A stretch of 64,000 nucleotides of DNA, from NCBI RefSeq assembly GCF_026212465.1, contig NC_080059.1, positions 23,548,829 to 23,612,828 on the forward strand, in the 5' to 3' direction. Below, piece after piece: positions 41,775 to 57,314 of this stretch (within the stretch, counting starts at the first letter, position 1; every line of letters begins with the position of its first letter). The notes under the pieces are model-generated. The model was not told the origin of the DNA. It did not search any database and was given only the letters and a program-made list of their open reading frames with translations. This DNA is from Amaranthus tricolor (lineage: Eukaryota; Streptophyta; Magnoliopsida; Caryophyllales; Amaranthaceae). The position numbers were made by a program, and so were the translations under genes.

Positions 41775-43189
41775 AGAATGAACAAGGATCAATGATCAAT
41801 GACGAATGAACGATGAAGAATGAACAAGGATCAATGATCAATGAAGAATGAAGAAGGATCAATGATCAAAGAAGAATGAACGATGAAGAATGAACAAGGA
41901 TCAATGATCAATGAAGAATGAACGATGAAGAATGAACAAGGAGTAATTGTCAATGACGAATGAACGATGAAGAATGAACAAGGATCAATGATCAATGACG
42001 AATGAACGATGAAGAATGAACAAGGATCAATGATCAATGAAGAATGAACAAGGATCAATGATCAATGACGAATGAACGATGAAGAATGAACAAGGAGTAA
42101 TGGTCAATGACGAATGAACGATGAAGAATGAACAAGGATCAATGATCAATGACGAATGAACGATGAAGAATGAACAAGGATGAATGATCAATGAACAATG
42201 AACAAGGATCAATGATCAATGACGAATGAACGATGAAGAATGAACAAGGATCAATGATCAATGACGAATGAACGATGAAGAATGAACAAGGATCAATGAT
42301 CAATGAAGAATGAACGATGAAGAATGAACAAGGATCAATGATCAATGAAGAATGAACGATAAAGAATGAACAAGGATTAATGGTCAATGACGAATGAACG
42401 ATGAAGAGTGAACAAGGATCAATGATCAATGAAGAATGAACGATGAAGAATGAACAAGGATTAATGGTCAATGATGAATGAACGATGAAGAATGAACAAG
42501 GATCAATGATCAATTACGAATGAACGATGAAGAATGAACAAGGATCAATGATCAATGACGAATGAACGATGAAGAATGAACAAGGATCAATGATCAATGA
42601 AGAATGAACAAGGATCAATGATCAAAGAAGAATGAACGATGAAGAATGAACAAGGTTCAATGATCAATGAAGAATGAACGATAAAGAATGAACAAGGATT
42701 AATGGTCAATGACGAATGAACGATGAAGAATGAACAAGGATCAATGATCAATGAAGAATGAACGATGAAGAATGAACAAGGATTAATGGTCAATGACGAA
42801 TGAACGATGAAGAATGAACAAGGATCAATGATCAATGAAGAATGAACGATGAAGAATGAACAAGGATCAATGATAAATGAAAAATGAACGATGAAGAATG
42901 AATAAGGATCAATGATCAATGACGAATGAACGATGAAGAATGAACAAGGATCAATGATCAATGAAGAATGAACGATGAAGAATGAACAAGGAGTAATGGT
43001 CAATGATGAATGAACGATGAAGAATGAACAAGGATCAATGGTCAATGAAGAATGAACGATGAAGAATGAACAAGGATCAATGATCAATGAAGAATGAACA
43101 AGGATCAATGATCAAAGAAGAATGAACGATGAAGAATGAACAAGGATCAATGATCAATGAAGAATGAACGATGAAGAATGAACAAGGAT
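41775..43189 (+). repeat. Junction mosaic with a 210-bp internal loss
   Basis: The run 42.4-43.1 kb follows 39.0-39.9 kb at +3,360 bp, then at +3,150 bp after five 42-bp units (210 bp) drop out of the long cassette (42587-43108 has 173 open codons, not 243). Upstream, 41831-42212 resembles 33.7-34.0 kb. Changed bases include gaagaaggatc (about 41849). No unique DNA lies at the join. Confidence 0.78.
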
Positions 43190-46100
43190 CAATGATCAAT
43201 GAAGAATGAACAAGGATCAATGATCAATGACGAATGAACGATGAAGAATGAACAAGGAGTAATGGTCAATGACGAATGAACGATGAAGAATGAACAAGGA
43301 TCAATGATCAATGACGAATGAACGATGAAGAATGAACAAGGATGAATGATCAATGAACAATGAACAAGGATCAATGATCAATGACGAATGAACGATGAAG
43401 AATGAACAAGGATCAATGATCAATGACGAATGAACGATGAAGAATGAACAAGGATCAATGATCAATGAAGAATGAACAAGGATCAATGATCAAAGAAGAA
43501 TGAACGATGAAGAATGAACAAGGAGTAATGGTCAATGACGAATGAACGATGAAGAATGAACAAGGATCAATGATCAAAGACGAATGAACGATGAAGAATG
43601 AACAAGGATCAATGATCAATAAACAATGAACAAGGATCAATGATCAATGACGAATGAACGATGAAGAATGAACAAGGATCAATGATCAATGACGAATGAA
43701 CGATGAAGAATGAACAAGGATCAATGATCAATGAAGAATGAACAAGGATCAATGATCAAAGAAGAATGAACGATGAAGAATGAACAAGGTTCAATGATCA
43801 ATGAAGAATGAACGATGAAGAATGAACAAGGATCAATGATCAATGACGAATGAACGATGAAGAATGAACAAGGATCAATGATCAATGAAGAATGAACAAG
43901 GATTAATGATCAAAGAAGAATGAACGATGAAGAATGAACAAGGATCAATGATCAATGAAGAATGAACGATGAAGAATGAACAAGGATTAATGGTCAATGA
44001 CGAATGAACGATGATGAATGAACAAGGATCAATGATCAATGTAGAATGAACGATGAAGAATGAACAAGGATTAATGGTCAATGACGAATGAACGATGAAG
44101 AATGAACAAGGATCAATGATCAATGAAGAATGAACGATGAAGAATGAACAAGGATCAATGATAAATGAAAAATGAACGATGAAGAATGAATAAGGATCAA
44201 TGATCACTGACGAATGAACGATGAAGAATGAACAAGGATCAATGATCAATGAAGAATGAACGATGAAGAATGAACAAGGAGTAATGGTCAATGATGAATG
44301 AACGATGAAGAATGAACAAGGATCAATGATCAATGACGAATGAACGATGAAGAATGAACAAGGATCAATGATCAATGAAGAATGAACGATGAAGAATGAA
44401 CAAGGATCAATGATCAATGAAGAATGAACGATGAAGAATGAACAAGGAACAATGATCAATGAAGAATGATCGATGAAGAATGAACAAGGATTAATGGTCA
44501 ATGAAGAATGAACGATGAAGAATGAACAAGGATCAATGGTCAATGAAGAATGAACGATGAAGAATGAACAAGGATCAATGATCAATGAAGAATGAACAAG
44601 GATCAATGATCAAAGAAGAATGAACGATGAAGAATGAACAAGGATCAATGATCAATGAAGAATGAACGATGAAGAATGAACAAGGAGTAATTGTCAATGA
44701 CGAATGAACGATGAAGAATGAACAAGGATCAATGATCAATGACGAATGAACGATGAAGAATGAACAAGGATCAATGATCAATGAAGAATGAACAAGGATC
44801 AATGATCAATGACGAATGAACGATGAAGAATGAACAAGGAGTAATGGTCAATGACGAATGAACGATGAAGAATGAACAAGGATCAATGATCAATCACGAA
44901 TGAACGATGAAGAATGAACAAGGATGAATGATCAATGAACAATGAACAAGGATCAATGATCAATGACGAATGAACGATGAAGAATGAACAAGGATCAATG
45001 ATCAATGACGAATGAACGATGAAGAATGAACAAGGATCAATGATCAATGAAGAATGAACAAGGATCAATGATCAAAGAAGAATGAACGATGACGAATGAA
45101 CAAGGAGTAATGGTCAATGACGAATGAACGATGAAGAATGAACAAGGATCAATGATCAAAGACGAATGAACGATGAAGAATGAACAAGGATCAATGATCA
45201 ATAAACAATGAACAAGGATCAATGATCAATGACGAATGAACGATGAAGAATGAACAAGGATCAATGATCAATGACGAATGAACGATGAAGAATGAACAAG
45301 GATCAATGATCAATGAAGAATGAACAAGGATCAATGATCAAAGAAGAATGAACGATGAAGAATGAACAAGGTTCAATGATCAATGAAGAATGAACGATGA
45401 AGAATGAACAAGGATCAATGATCAATGACGAATGAACGATGAAGAATGAACAAGGATCAATGATCAATGAAGAATGAACAAGGATTAATGATCAAAGAAG
45501 AATGAACGATGAAGAATGAACAAGGATCAATGATCAATGAAGAATGAACGATGAAGAATGAACAAGGATTAATGGTCAATGACGAATGAACGATGAAGAA
45601 TGAACAAGGATCAATGATCAATGTAGAATGAACGATGAAGAATGAACAAGGATTAATGGTCAATGACGAATGAACGATGAAGAATGAACAAGGATCAATG
45701 ATCAATGAAGAATGAACGATGAAGAATGAACAAGGATCAATGATAAATGAAAAATGAACGATGAAGAATGAATAAGGATCAATGATCACTGACGAATGAA
45801 CGATGAAGAATGAACAAGGATCAATGATCAATGAAGAATGAACGATGAAGAATGAACAAGGAGTAATGGTCAATGATGAATGAACGATGAAGAATGAACA
45901 AGGATCAATGATCAATGACGAATGAACGATGAAGAATGAACAAGGATCAATGATCAATGAAGAATGAACAAGGATCAATGATCAATGAAGAATGAACGAT
46001 GAAGAATGAACAAGGAACAATGATCAATGAAGAATGATCGATGAAGAATGAACAAGGATTAATGGTCAATGAAGAATGAACGATGAAGAATGAACAAGGA

Positions 46101-46790
46101 TCAATGGTCAATGAAGAATGAACGATGAAGAATGAACAAGGATCAATGATCAATGAAGAATGAACAAGGATCAATGATCAAAGAAGAATGAACGATGAAG
46201 AATGAACAAGGATCAATGATCAATGAAGAATGAACGATGAAGAATGAACAAGGAGTAATTGTCAATGACGAATGAACGATGAAGAATGAACAAGGATCAA
46301 TGATCAATGACGAATGAACGATGAAGAATGAACAAGGATCAATGATCAATGAAGAATGAACAAGGATCAATGATCAATGACGAATGAACGATGAAGAATG
46401 AACAAGGAGTAATGGTCAATGACGAATGAACGATGAAGAATGAACAAGGATCAATGATCAATGACGAATGAACGATGAAGAATGAACAAGGATGAATGAT
46501 CAATGAACAATGAACAAGGATCAATGATCAATGACAAATGAACGATGAACAATGAACAAGGATCAATGATCAATGACGAATGAACGATGAAGAATGAACA
46601 AGGATCAATGATCAATGAAGAATGAACAAGGATCAATGATCAAAGAAGAATGAACGATGAAGAATGAACAAGGAGTAATGGTCAATGACGAATGAACGAT
46701 GAAGAATGAACAAGGATCAATGATCAAAGACGAATGAACGATGAAGAATGAACAAGGATCAATGATCAATAAACAATGAACAAGGATCAA
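43190..46790 (+). repeat. 1,582/1,568-bp tandem repeat, two copies plus part of a third
   Basis: Landmarks 43301, 44883 and 46451 are 1,582 and 1,568 bp apart; 43455, 45037 and 46605 likewise. The private gatcactgacg variant occurs at 44203 and 45785 only. Copy-specific changes include gatcaatcacg (44888), gatgacgaatg (45087) and caatgaacaatg (46544). Confidence 0.85.
43875..44606. repeat. 732-bp chimeric cassette
   Basis: Its high-coordinate half matches the reference cassette. Its low-coordinate half (caatgtag and gatgatgaatg units) matches the 117-codon cassette seen at 9008 and 27887. It looks like a crossover between two cassette families. The copy at 45457-45978 has the same join but ends early. 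Confidence 0.85.
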
Positions 46791-49700
46791 TGATCAATGA
46801 CGAATGAACGATGAAGAATGAACAAGGATCAATGATCAATGACGAATGAACGATGAAGAATGAACAAGGATCAATGATCAATGAAGAATGAACAAGGATC
46901 AATGATCAAAGAAGAATGAACGATGAAGAATGAACAAGGTTCAATGATCAATGAAGAATGAACGATGAAGAATGAACAAGGATCAATGATCAATGACGAA
47001 TGAACGATGAAGAATGAACAAGGATCAATGATCAATGAAGAATGAACAAGGATCAATGATCAAAGAAGAATGAACGATGAAGAATGAACAAGGATCAATG
47101 ATCAATGAAGAATGAACGATGAAGAATGAACAAGGATTAATGGTCAATGATGAATGAACGATGAAGAATGAACAAGGATCAATGATCAATGTAGAATGAA
47201 CGATGAAGAATGAACAAGGATTAATGGTCAATGACGAATGAACGATGAAGAATGAACAAGGATCAATGGTCAATGACGAATGAACGATGAAGAATGAACA
47301 AGGATCAATGATCAATGACGAATGAACGATGAAGAATGAACAAGGATAAATGATCAATGAAGAATGAACGATGAAGAATGAACAAGGATTAATGGTCAAT
47401 GACGAATGAACGATGAAGAATAAACAAGGATCAATGATCAATCACGAATGAACGATGAAGAATGAACAAGGATCAATGATCAATGACGAATGAACGATGA
47501 AGAATGAACAAGGATCAATGATCAATGAAGAATGAACAAGGATCAATGATCAAAGAAGAATGAACGATGAAGAATGAACAAGGATCAATGATCAATGAAG
47601 AATGAACGATGAAGAATGAACAAGGAGTAATGGTCAATGACGAATGAACGATGAAGAATGAACAAGGATCAATGATCAATGACGAATGAACGATGAAGAA
47701 TGAACAAGGATCAATGATCAATGAAGAATGAACAAGGATCAATGATCAATGACGAATGAACGATGAAGAATGAACAAGGATCAATGATCAATGAAGAATG
47801 AACAAGGATCAATGGTCAATGACGAATGAACGATGAAGAATGAACAAGGATCAATGATCAATGACAAATGAACGATGAAGAATGAACAAGGATCAATGAT
47901 CAATGACGAATGAACGATGAAGAATGAACAAGGATCAATGATCAATGAAGAATGAACAAGGATCAATGATCAAAGAAGAATGAACGATGAAGAATGAACA
48001 ACGATCAATGATCAATGAAGAATGAACGATGAAGAATGAACAAGGAGTAATGGTCAATGACGAATGAACGATGAAGAATGAACAAGGATCAATGATCAAT
48101 GACGAATGAACGATGAAGAATGAACAAGGATCAATGATCAATGAAGAATGAACAAGGATCAATGATCAATGACGAATGAACGATGTATAATGAACAAGGA
48201 TCAATGATCAATGAAGAATGAACAAGGATCAATGGTCAATGACGAATGAACGATGAAGAATGAACAAGGATCAATGATCCATGACAAATGAACGATGAAG
48301 AATGAACAAGGATCAATGATCAATGACGAATGAACGATGAAGAATGAACAAGGGTCAATGATCAATGAAGAATGAACAAGGATCAATGATCAAAGAAGAA
48401 TGAACGATGAAGAATGAACAAGGTTCAATGATCAATGAAGAATGAACGATGAAGAATGAACAAGGATCAATGATCAATGACGAATGAACGATGAAGAATG
48501 AACAAGGATCAATGATCAATGAAGAATGAACAAGGATCAATGATCAAAGAAGAATGAACGATGAAGAATGAACAAGGATCAATGATCAATGAAGAATGAA
48601 AGATGAAGAATGAACAAGGATTAATGGTCAATGATGAATGAACGATGAAGAATGAACAAGGATCAATGATCAATGTAGAATGAACGATGAAGAATGAACA
48701 AGGATTAATGGTCAATGACGAATGAACGATGAAGAATGAACAAGGATCAATGGTCAATGACGAATGAACGATGAAGAATGAACAAGGATCAATGATCAAT
48801 GACGAATGAACGATGAAGAATGAACAAGGATAAATGATCAATGAAGAATGAACGATGAAGAATGAACAAGGATTAATGGTCAATGACGAATGAACGATGA
48901 AGAATAAACAAGGATCAATGATCAATCACGAATGAACGATGAAGAATGAACAAGGATCAATGATCAATGACGAATGAACGATGAAGAATGAACAAGGATC
49001 AATGATCAATGAAGAATGAACGATGAAGAATGAACAAGGATCAATGATCAATGAAGAATGAACGATGAAGAATGAACAAGGAACAATGATCAATGAAGAA
49101 TGATCGATGAAGAATGAACAAGGATTAATGGTCAATGAAGAATGAACGATGAAGAATGAACAAGGATCAATGGTCAATGAAGAATGAACGATGAAGAATG
49201 AACAAGGATCAATGATCAATGAAGAATGAACAAGGATCAATGATCAAAGAAGAATGAACGATGAAGAATGAACAAGGATCAATGATCAATGAAGAATGAA
49301 CGATGAAGAATGAACAAGGAGTAATTGTCAATGACGAATGAACGATGAAGAATGAACAAGGATCAATGATCAATGACGAATGAACGATGAAGAATGAACA
49401 AGGATCAATGATCAATGAAGAATGAACAAGGATCAATGATCAATGACGAATGAACGATGAAGAATGAACAAGGAGTAATGGTCAATGACGAATGAACGAT
49501 GAAGAATGAACAAGGATCATTGATCAATGACGAATGAACGATGAAGAATGAACAAGGATGAATGATCAATGAACAATGAACAAGGATCAATGATCAATGA
49601 CGAATGAACGATGAAGAATGAACAAGGATCAATGATCAATGACGAATGAACGATGAAGAATGAACAAGGATCAATGATCAATGAAGAATGAACAAGGATC

Positions 49701-51670
49701 AATGATCAAAGAAGAATGAACGATGAAGAATGAACAAGGAGTAATGGTCAATGACGAATGAACGATGAAGAATGAACAAGGATCAATGATCAAAGACGAA
49801 AGAACGATGAAGAATGAACAAGGATCAATGATCAATAAACAATGAACAAGGATCAATGATCAATGACGAATGAACGATGAAGAATGAACAAGGATCAATG
49901 ATCAATGACGAATGAACGATGAAGAATGAACAAGGATCAATGATCAATGAAGAATGAACAAGAATCAATGATCAAAGAAGAATGAACGATGAAGAATGAA
50001 CAAGGTTCAATGATCAATGAAGAATGAACGATGAAGAATGAACAAGGATCAATGATCAATGACGAATGAACGATGAAGAATGAACAAGGATCAATGATCA
50101 ATGAAGAATGAACAAGGATCAATGATCAAAGAAGAATGAACGATGAAGAATGAACAAGGATCAATGATCAATGAAGAATGAACGATGAAGAATGAACAAG
50201 GATTAATGGTCAATGATGAATGAACGATGAAGAATGAACAAGGATCAATGATCAATGTAGAATGAACGATGAAGAATGAACAAGGATTAATGGTCAATGA
50301 CGAATGAACGATGAAGAATGAACAAGGATCAATGGTCAATGACGAATGAACGATGAAGAATGAACAAGGATCAATGATCAATGACGAATGAACGATGAAG
50401 AATGAACAAGGATAAATGATCAATGAAGAATGAACGATGAAGAATGAACAAGGATTAATGGTCAATGACGAATGAACGATGAAGAATAAACAAGGATCAA
50501 TGATCAATCACGAATGAACGATGAAGAATGAACAAGGATCAATGATCAATGACGAATGAACGATGAAGAATGAACAAGGATCAATGATCAATGAAGAATG
50601 AACAAGGATCAATGATCAAAGAAGAATGAACGATGAAGAATGAACAAGGATCAATGATCAATGAAGAATGAACGATGAAGAATGAATAAGGAGTAATGGT
50701 CAATGACGAATGAACGATGAAGAATGAACAAGGATCAATGATCAATGACGAATGAACGATGAAGAATGAACAAGGATCAATGATCAATGAAGAATGAACA
50801 AGGATCAATGATCAATGACGAATGAACGATGAAGAATGAACAAGGATCAATGATCAATGAAGAATGAACAAGGATCAATGGTCAATGACGAATGAACGAT
50901 GAAGAATGAACAAGGATCAATGATCAATGACAAATGAACGATGAAGAATGAACAAGGATCAATGATCAATGACGAATGAACGATGAAGAATGAACAAGGA
51001 TCAATGATCAATGAAGAATGAACAAGGATCAATGATCAAAGAAGAATGAACGATGAAGAATGAACAAGGATCAATGATCAATGAAGAATGAACGATGAAG
51101 AATGAACAAGGAGTAATGGTCAATGACGAATGAACGATGAAGAATGAACAAGGATCAATGATCAATGACGAATGAATGATGAAGAATGAACAAGGATCAA
51201 TGATCAATGAAGAATGAACAAGGATCAATGATCAATGACGAATGAACGATGTATAATGAACAAGGATCAATGATCAATGAAGAATGAACAAGGATCAATG
51301 GTCAATGACGAATGAACGATGAAGAATGAACAAGGATCAATGATCCATGACAAATGAACGATGAAGAATGAACAAGGATCAATGATCAATGACGAATGAA
51401 CGATGAAGAATGAACAAGGGTCAATGATCAATGAAGAATGAACAAGGATCAATGATCAAAGAAGAATGAACGATGAAGAATGAACAAGGTTCAATGATCA
51501 ATGAAGAATGAACGATGAAGAATGAACAAGGATCAATGATCAATGACGAATGAACGATGAAGAATGAACAAGGATCAATGATCAATGAAGAATGAACAAG
51601 GATCAATGATCAAAGAAGAATGAACGATGAAGAATGAACAAGGATCAATGATCAATGAAGAATGAACGAT
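45970..51670 (+). repeat. 3,066-bp tandem duplication
   Basis: Copy 1 is about 45970-49035 and copy 2 about 49036-51670 (short at its end). Landmarks 46143, 46339, 46451, 46605, 46871, 47025, 47515, 47781, 47935 and 48201 all recur at +3,066. Shared private variants include gatgtataatg (48183/51249) and gatccatgac (48276/51342). Differences include agaatcaatg (49961), caacgatc (48000) and cgaaagaacg (49798). Confidence 0.88.
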
Positions 51671-54600
51671 GAAGAATGAACAAGGAGTAATGGTTAATGA
51701 CGAATGAACGATGAAGAATGAACAAGGATCAATGATCAATGACGAATGAACGATGAAGAATGAACAAGGATCAATGATCAATGAAGAATGAACAAGGATC
51801 AATGATCAATGACGAATGAACGATGAAGAATGAACAAGGATCAATGATCAATGAAGAATGAACAAGGATCAATGGTCAATGACGAATGAACGATGAAGAA
51901 TGAACAAGGATCAATGATCAATGACAAATGAACGATGAAGAATGAACAAGGATCAATGATCAATGACGAATGAACGATGAAGAATGAACAAGGATCAATG
52001 ATCAATGAAGAATGAACAAGGATCAATGATCAAAGAAGAATGAACGATGAAGAATGAACAAGGATCAATGATCAATGAAGAATGAACGATGAAGAATGAA
52101 CAAGGAGTAATGGTCAATGACGAATGAACGATGAAGAATGAACAAGGATCAATGATCAATGACGAATGAACGATGAAGAATGAACAAGGATCAATGATCA
52201 ATGAAGAATGAACAAGGATCAATGATCAATGACGAATGAACGATGAAGAATGAACAAGGATCAATGATCAATGAAGAATGAACAAGGATCAATGGTCAAT
52301 GACGAATGAACGATGAAGAATGAACAAGGATCAATGATCAATGACAAATGAACGATGAAGAATGAACAAGGATCAATGATCAATGACGAATGAACGATGA
52401 AGAATGAACAAGGATCAATGATCAATGAAGAATGAACAAGGATCAATGATCAAAGAAGAATGAACGATGAAGAATGAACAAGGATCAATGATCAATGAAG
52501 AATGAACGATGAAGAATGAACAAGGAGTAATGGTCAATGACGAATGAACGATGAAGAATGAACAAGGATCAATGATCAATGACGAATGAACGATGAAGAA
52601 TGAACAAGGATCAATGATCAATGAAGAATGAACAAGGATCAATGATCAATGACGAATGAACGATGTATAATGAACAAGGATCAATGATCAATGAAGAATG
52701 AACAAGGATCAATGGTCAATGACGAATGAACGATGAAGAATGAACAAGGATCAATGATCCATGACAAATGAACGATGAAGAATGAACAAGGATCAATGAT
52801 CAATGACGAATGAACGATGAAGAATGAACAAGGGTCAATGATCAATGAAGAATGAACAAGGATCAATGATCAAAGAAGAATGAACGATGAAGAATGAACA
52901 AGGTTCAATGATCAATGAAGAATGAACGATGAAGAATGAACAAGGATCAATGATCAATGACGAATGAACGATGAAGAATGAACAAGGATCAATGATCAAT
53001 GAAGAATGAACAAGGATCAATGATCAAAGAAGAATGAACGATGAAGAATGAACAAGGATCAATGATCAATGAAGAATGAACGATGAAGAATGAACAAGGA
53101 TTAATGGTCAATGATGAATGAACGATGAAGAATGAACAAGGATCAATGATCAATGTAGAATGAACGATGAAGAATGAACAAGGATTAATGGTCAATGACG
53201 AATGAACGATGAAGAATGAACAAGGATCAATGGTCAATGACGAATGAACGATGAAGAATGAACAAGGATCAATGATCAATGACGAATGAACGATGAAGAA
53301 TGAACAAGGATAAATGATCAATGAAGAATGAACGATGAAGAATGAACAAGGATTAATGGTCAATGACGAATGAACGATGAAGAATAAACAAGGATCAATG
53401 ATCAATAAACAATGAACAAGGATCAATGATCAATGACGAATGAACGATGAAGAATGAACAAGGATCAATGATCAATGACGAATGAACGATGAAGAATGAA
53501 CAAGGATCAATGATCAATGAAGAATGAACAAGGATCAATGATCAAAGAAGAATGAACGATGAAGAATGAACAAGGTTCAATGATCAATGAAGAATGAACG
53601 ATGAAGAATGAACAAGGATCAATGATCAATGACGAATGAACGATGAAGAATGAACAAGGATCAATGATCAATGAAGAATGAACAAGGATCAATGATCAAA
53701 GAAGAATGAACGATGAAGAATGAACAAGGATCAATGATCAATGAAGAATGAACGATGAAGAATGAACAAGGATTAATGGTCAATGATGAATGAACGATGA
53801 AGAATGAACAAGGATCAATGATCAATGTAGAATGAACGATGAAGAATGAACAAGGATTAATGGTCAATGACGAATGAACGATGAAGAATGAACAAGGATC
53901 AATGGTCAATGACGAATGAACGATGAAGAATGAACAAGGATCAATGATCAATGACGAATGAACGATGAAGAATGAACAAGGATAAATGATCAATGAAGAA
54001 TGAACGATGAAGAATGAACAAGGATTAATGGTCAATGACGAATGAACGATGAAGAATAAACAAGGATCAATGATCAATCACGAATGAACGATGAAGAATG
54101 AACAAGGATCAATGATCAATGACGAATGAACGATGAAGAATGAACAAGGATCAATGATCAATGAAGAATGAACAAGGATCAATGATCAAAGAAGAATGAA
54201 CGATGAAGAATGAACAAGGATCAATGATCAATGAAGAATGAACGATGAAGAATGAACAAGGAGTAATGGTCAATGACGAATGAACGATGAAGAATGAACA
54301 AGGATCAATGATCAATGACGAATGAACGATGAAGAATGAACAAGGATCAATGATCAATGAAGAATGAACAAGGATCAATGATCAATGACGAATGAACGAT
54401 GAAGAATGAACAAGGATCAATGATCAATGAAGAATGAACAAGGATCAATGGTCAATGACGAATGAACGATGAAGAATGAACAAGGATCAATGATCAATGA
54501 CAAATGAACGATGAAGAATGAACAAGGATCAATGATCAATGACGAATGAACGATGAAGAATGAACAAGGATCAATGATCAATGAAGAATGAACAAGGATC

Positions 54601-55830
54601 AATGATCAAAGAAGAATGAACGATGAAGAATGAACAAGGATCAATGATCAATGAAGAATGAACGATGAAGAATGAACAAGGAGTAATGGTCAATGACGAA
54701 TGAACGATGAAGAATGAACAAGGATCAATGATCAATGACGAATGAACGATGAAGAATGAACAAGGATCAATGATCAATGAAGAATGAACAAGGATCAATG
54801 ATCAATGACGAATGAACGATGTATAATGAACAAGGATCAATGATCAATGAAGAATGAACAAGGATCAATGGTCAATGACGAATGAACGATGAAGAATGAA
54901 CAAGGATCAATGATCCATGACAAATGAACGATGAAGAATGAACAAGGATCAATGATCAATGACGAATGAACGATGAAGAATGAACAAGGGTCAATGATCA
55001 ATGAAGAATGAACAAGGATCAATGATCAAAGAAGAATGAACGATGAAGAATGAACAAGGTTCAATGATCAATGAAGAATGAACGATGAAGAATGAACAAG
55101 GATCAATGATCAATGACGAATGAACGATGAAGAATGAACAAGGATCAATGATCAATGAAGAATGAACAAGGATCAATGATCAAAGAAGAATGAACGATGA
55201 AGAATGAACAAGGATCAATGATCAATGAAGAATGAACGATGAAGAATGAACAAGGAGTAATGGTCAATGACGAATGAACGATGAAGAATGAACAAGGATC
55301 AATGATCAATGACGAATGAACGATGAAGAATGAACAAGGATCAATGATCAATGAAGAATGAACAAGGATCAATGATCAATGACGAATGAACGATGAAGAA
55401 TGAACAAGGATCAATGATCAATGAAGAATGAACAAGGATCAATGGTCAATGACGAATGAACGATGAAGAATGAACAAGGATCAATGATCAATGACAAATG
55501 AACGATGAAGAATGAACAAGGATCAATGATCAATGACGAATGAACGATGAAGAATGAACAAGGATCAATGATCAATGAAGAATGAACAAGGATCAATGAT
55601 CAAAGAAGAATGAACGATGAAGAATGAACAAGGATCAATGATCAATGAAGAATGAACGATGAAGAATGAACAAGGAGTAATGGTCAATGACGAATGAACG
55701 ATGAAGAATGAACAAGGATCAATGATCAATGACGAATGAACGATGAAGAATGAACAAGGATCAATGATCAATGAAGAATGAACAAGGATCAATGATCAAT
55801 GACGAATGAACGATGTATAATGAACAAGGA
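49826..55830 (+). repeat. 3,570-bp tandem duplication
   Basis: Copy 1 runs from about 49826 (an aaacaat short unit near 49833) to 53395. Copy 2 starts at the matching unit near 53404 and agrees to about 55830. Landmarks 50091, 50581, 50847, 51001, 51267, 51421 and 51995 recur at +3,570. Beyond that the order of 420-bp subunits differs. Confidence 0.86.
50581..53020 (+). repeat. 420-bp and 994-bp higher-order repeats
   Basis: A 420-bp cassette (266 + 154 bp between successive short units) begins at 50581, 51575, 51995 and 52415; the last three are contiguous and nearly identical. A 574-bp version bearing gatgtataatg and gatccatgac closes each group. 994 bp equals 420 + 574. Groups here are 420+574 and then 420+420+574. 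Confidence 0.86.
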
Positions 55831-57314
55831 TCAATGATCAATGAAGAATGAACAAGGATCAATGGTCAATGACGAATGAACGATGAAGAATGAACAAGGA
55901 TCAATGATCCATGACAAATGAACGATGAAGAATGAACAAGGATCAATGATCAATGACGAATGAACGATGAAGAATGAACAAGGGTCAATGATCAATGAAG
56001 AATGAACAAGGATCAATGATCAAAGAAGAATGAACGATGAAGAATGAACAAGGTTCAATGATCAATGAAGAATGAACGATGAAGAATGAACAAGGATCAA
56101 TGATCAATGACGAATGAACGATGAAGAATGAACAAGGATCAATGATCAATGAAGAATGAACAAGGATCAATGATCAAAGAAGAATGAACGATGAAGAATG
56201 AACAAGGATCAATGATCAATGAAGAATGAACGATGAAGAATGAACAAGGATTAATGGTCAATGATGAATGAACGATGAAGAATGAACAAGGATCAATGAT
56301 CAATGTAGAATGAACGATGAAGAATGAACAAGGATTAATGGTCAATGACGAATGAACGATGAAGAATGAACAAGGATCAATGGTCAATGACGAATGAACG
56401 ATGAAGAATGAACAAGGATCAATGATCAATGACGAATGAACGATGAAGAATGAACAAGGATAAATGATCAATGAAGAATGAACGATGAAGAATGAACAAG
56501 GATTAATGGTCAATGACGAATGAACGATGAAGAATAAACAAGGATCAATGATCAATCACGAATGAACGATGAAGAATGAACAAGGATCAATGATCAATGA
56601 CGAATGAACGATGAAGAATGAACAAGGATCAATGATCAATGAAGAATGAACAAGGATCAATGATCAAAGAAGAATGAACGATGAAGAATGAACAAGGATC
56701 AATGATCAATGAAGAATGAACGATGAAGAATGAACAAGGAGTAATGGTCAATGACGAATGAACGATGAAGAATGAACAAGGATCAATGATCAATGACGAA
56801 TGAACGATGAAGAATGAACAAGGATCAATGATCAATGAAGAATGAACAAGGATCAATGATCAATGACGAATGAACGATGAAGAATGAACAAGGATCAATG
56901 ATCAATGAAGAATGAACAAGGATCAATGGTCAATGACGAATGAACGATGAAGAATGAACAAGGATCAATGATCAATGACAAATGAACGATGAAGAATGAA
57001 CAAGGATCAATGATCAATGACGAATGAACGATGAAGAATGAACAAGGATCAATGATCAATGAAGAATGAACAAGGATCAATGATCAAAGAAGAATGAACG
57101 ATGAAGAATGAACAAGGATCAATGATCAATGAAGAATGAACGATGAAGAATGAACAAGGAGTAATGGTCAATGACGAATGAACGATGAAGAATGAACAAG
57201 GATCAATGATCAATGACGAATGAACGATGAAGAATGAACAAGGATCAATGATCAATGAAGAATGAATAAGGATCAATGATCAATGACGAATGAACGATGA
57301 AGAATGAACAAGGA
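53661..57314 (+). repeat. 994-bp and 2,478-bp repeats, right-hand group
   Basis: The 994-bp period links 54151-55144 with 55145-56138. A 417-bp cassette at 53661 recurs at 56139 (+2,478), followed by 420-bp units at 54151 and 56629. The gatgtataatg marker appears near 54821 and 55815. The block ends near 57300, where a gataaatgatcaat cassette begins. Confidence 0.85.
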
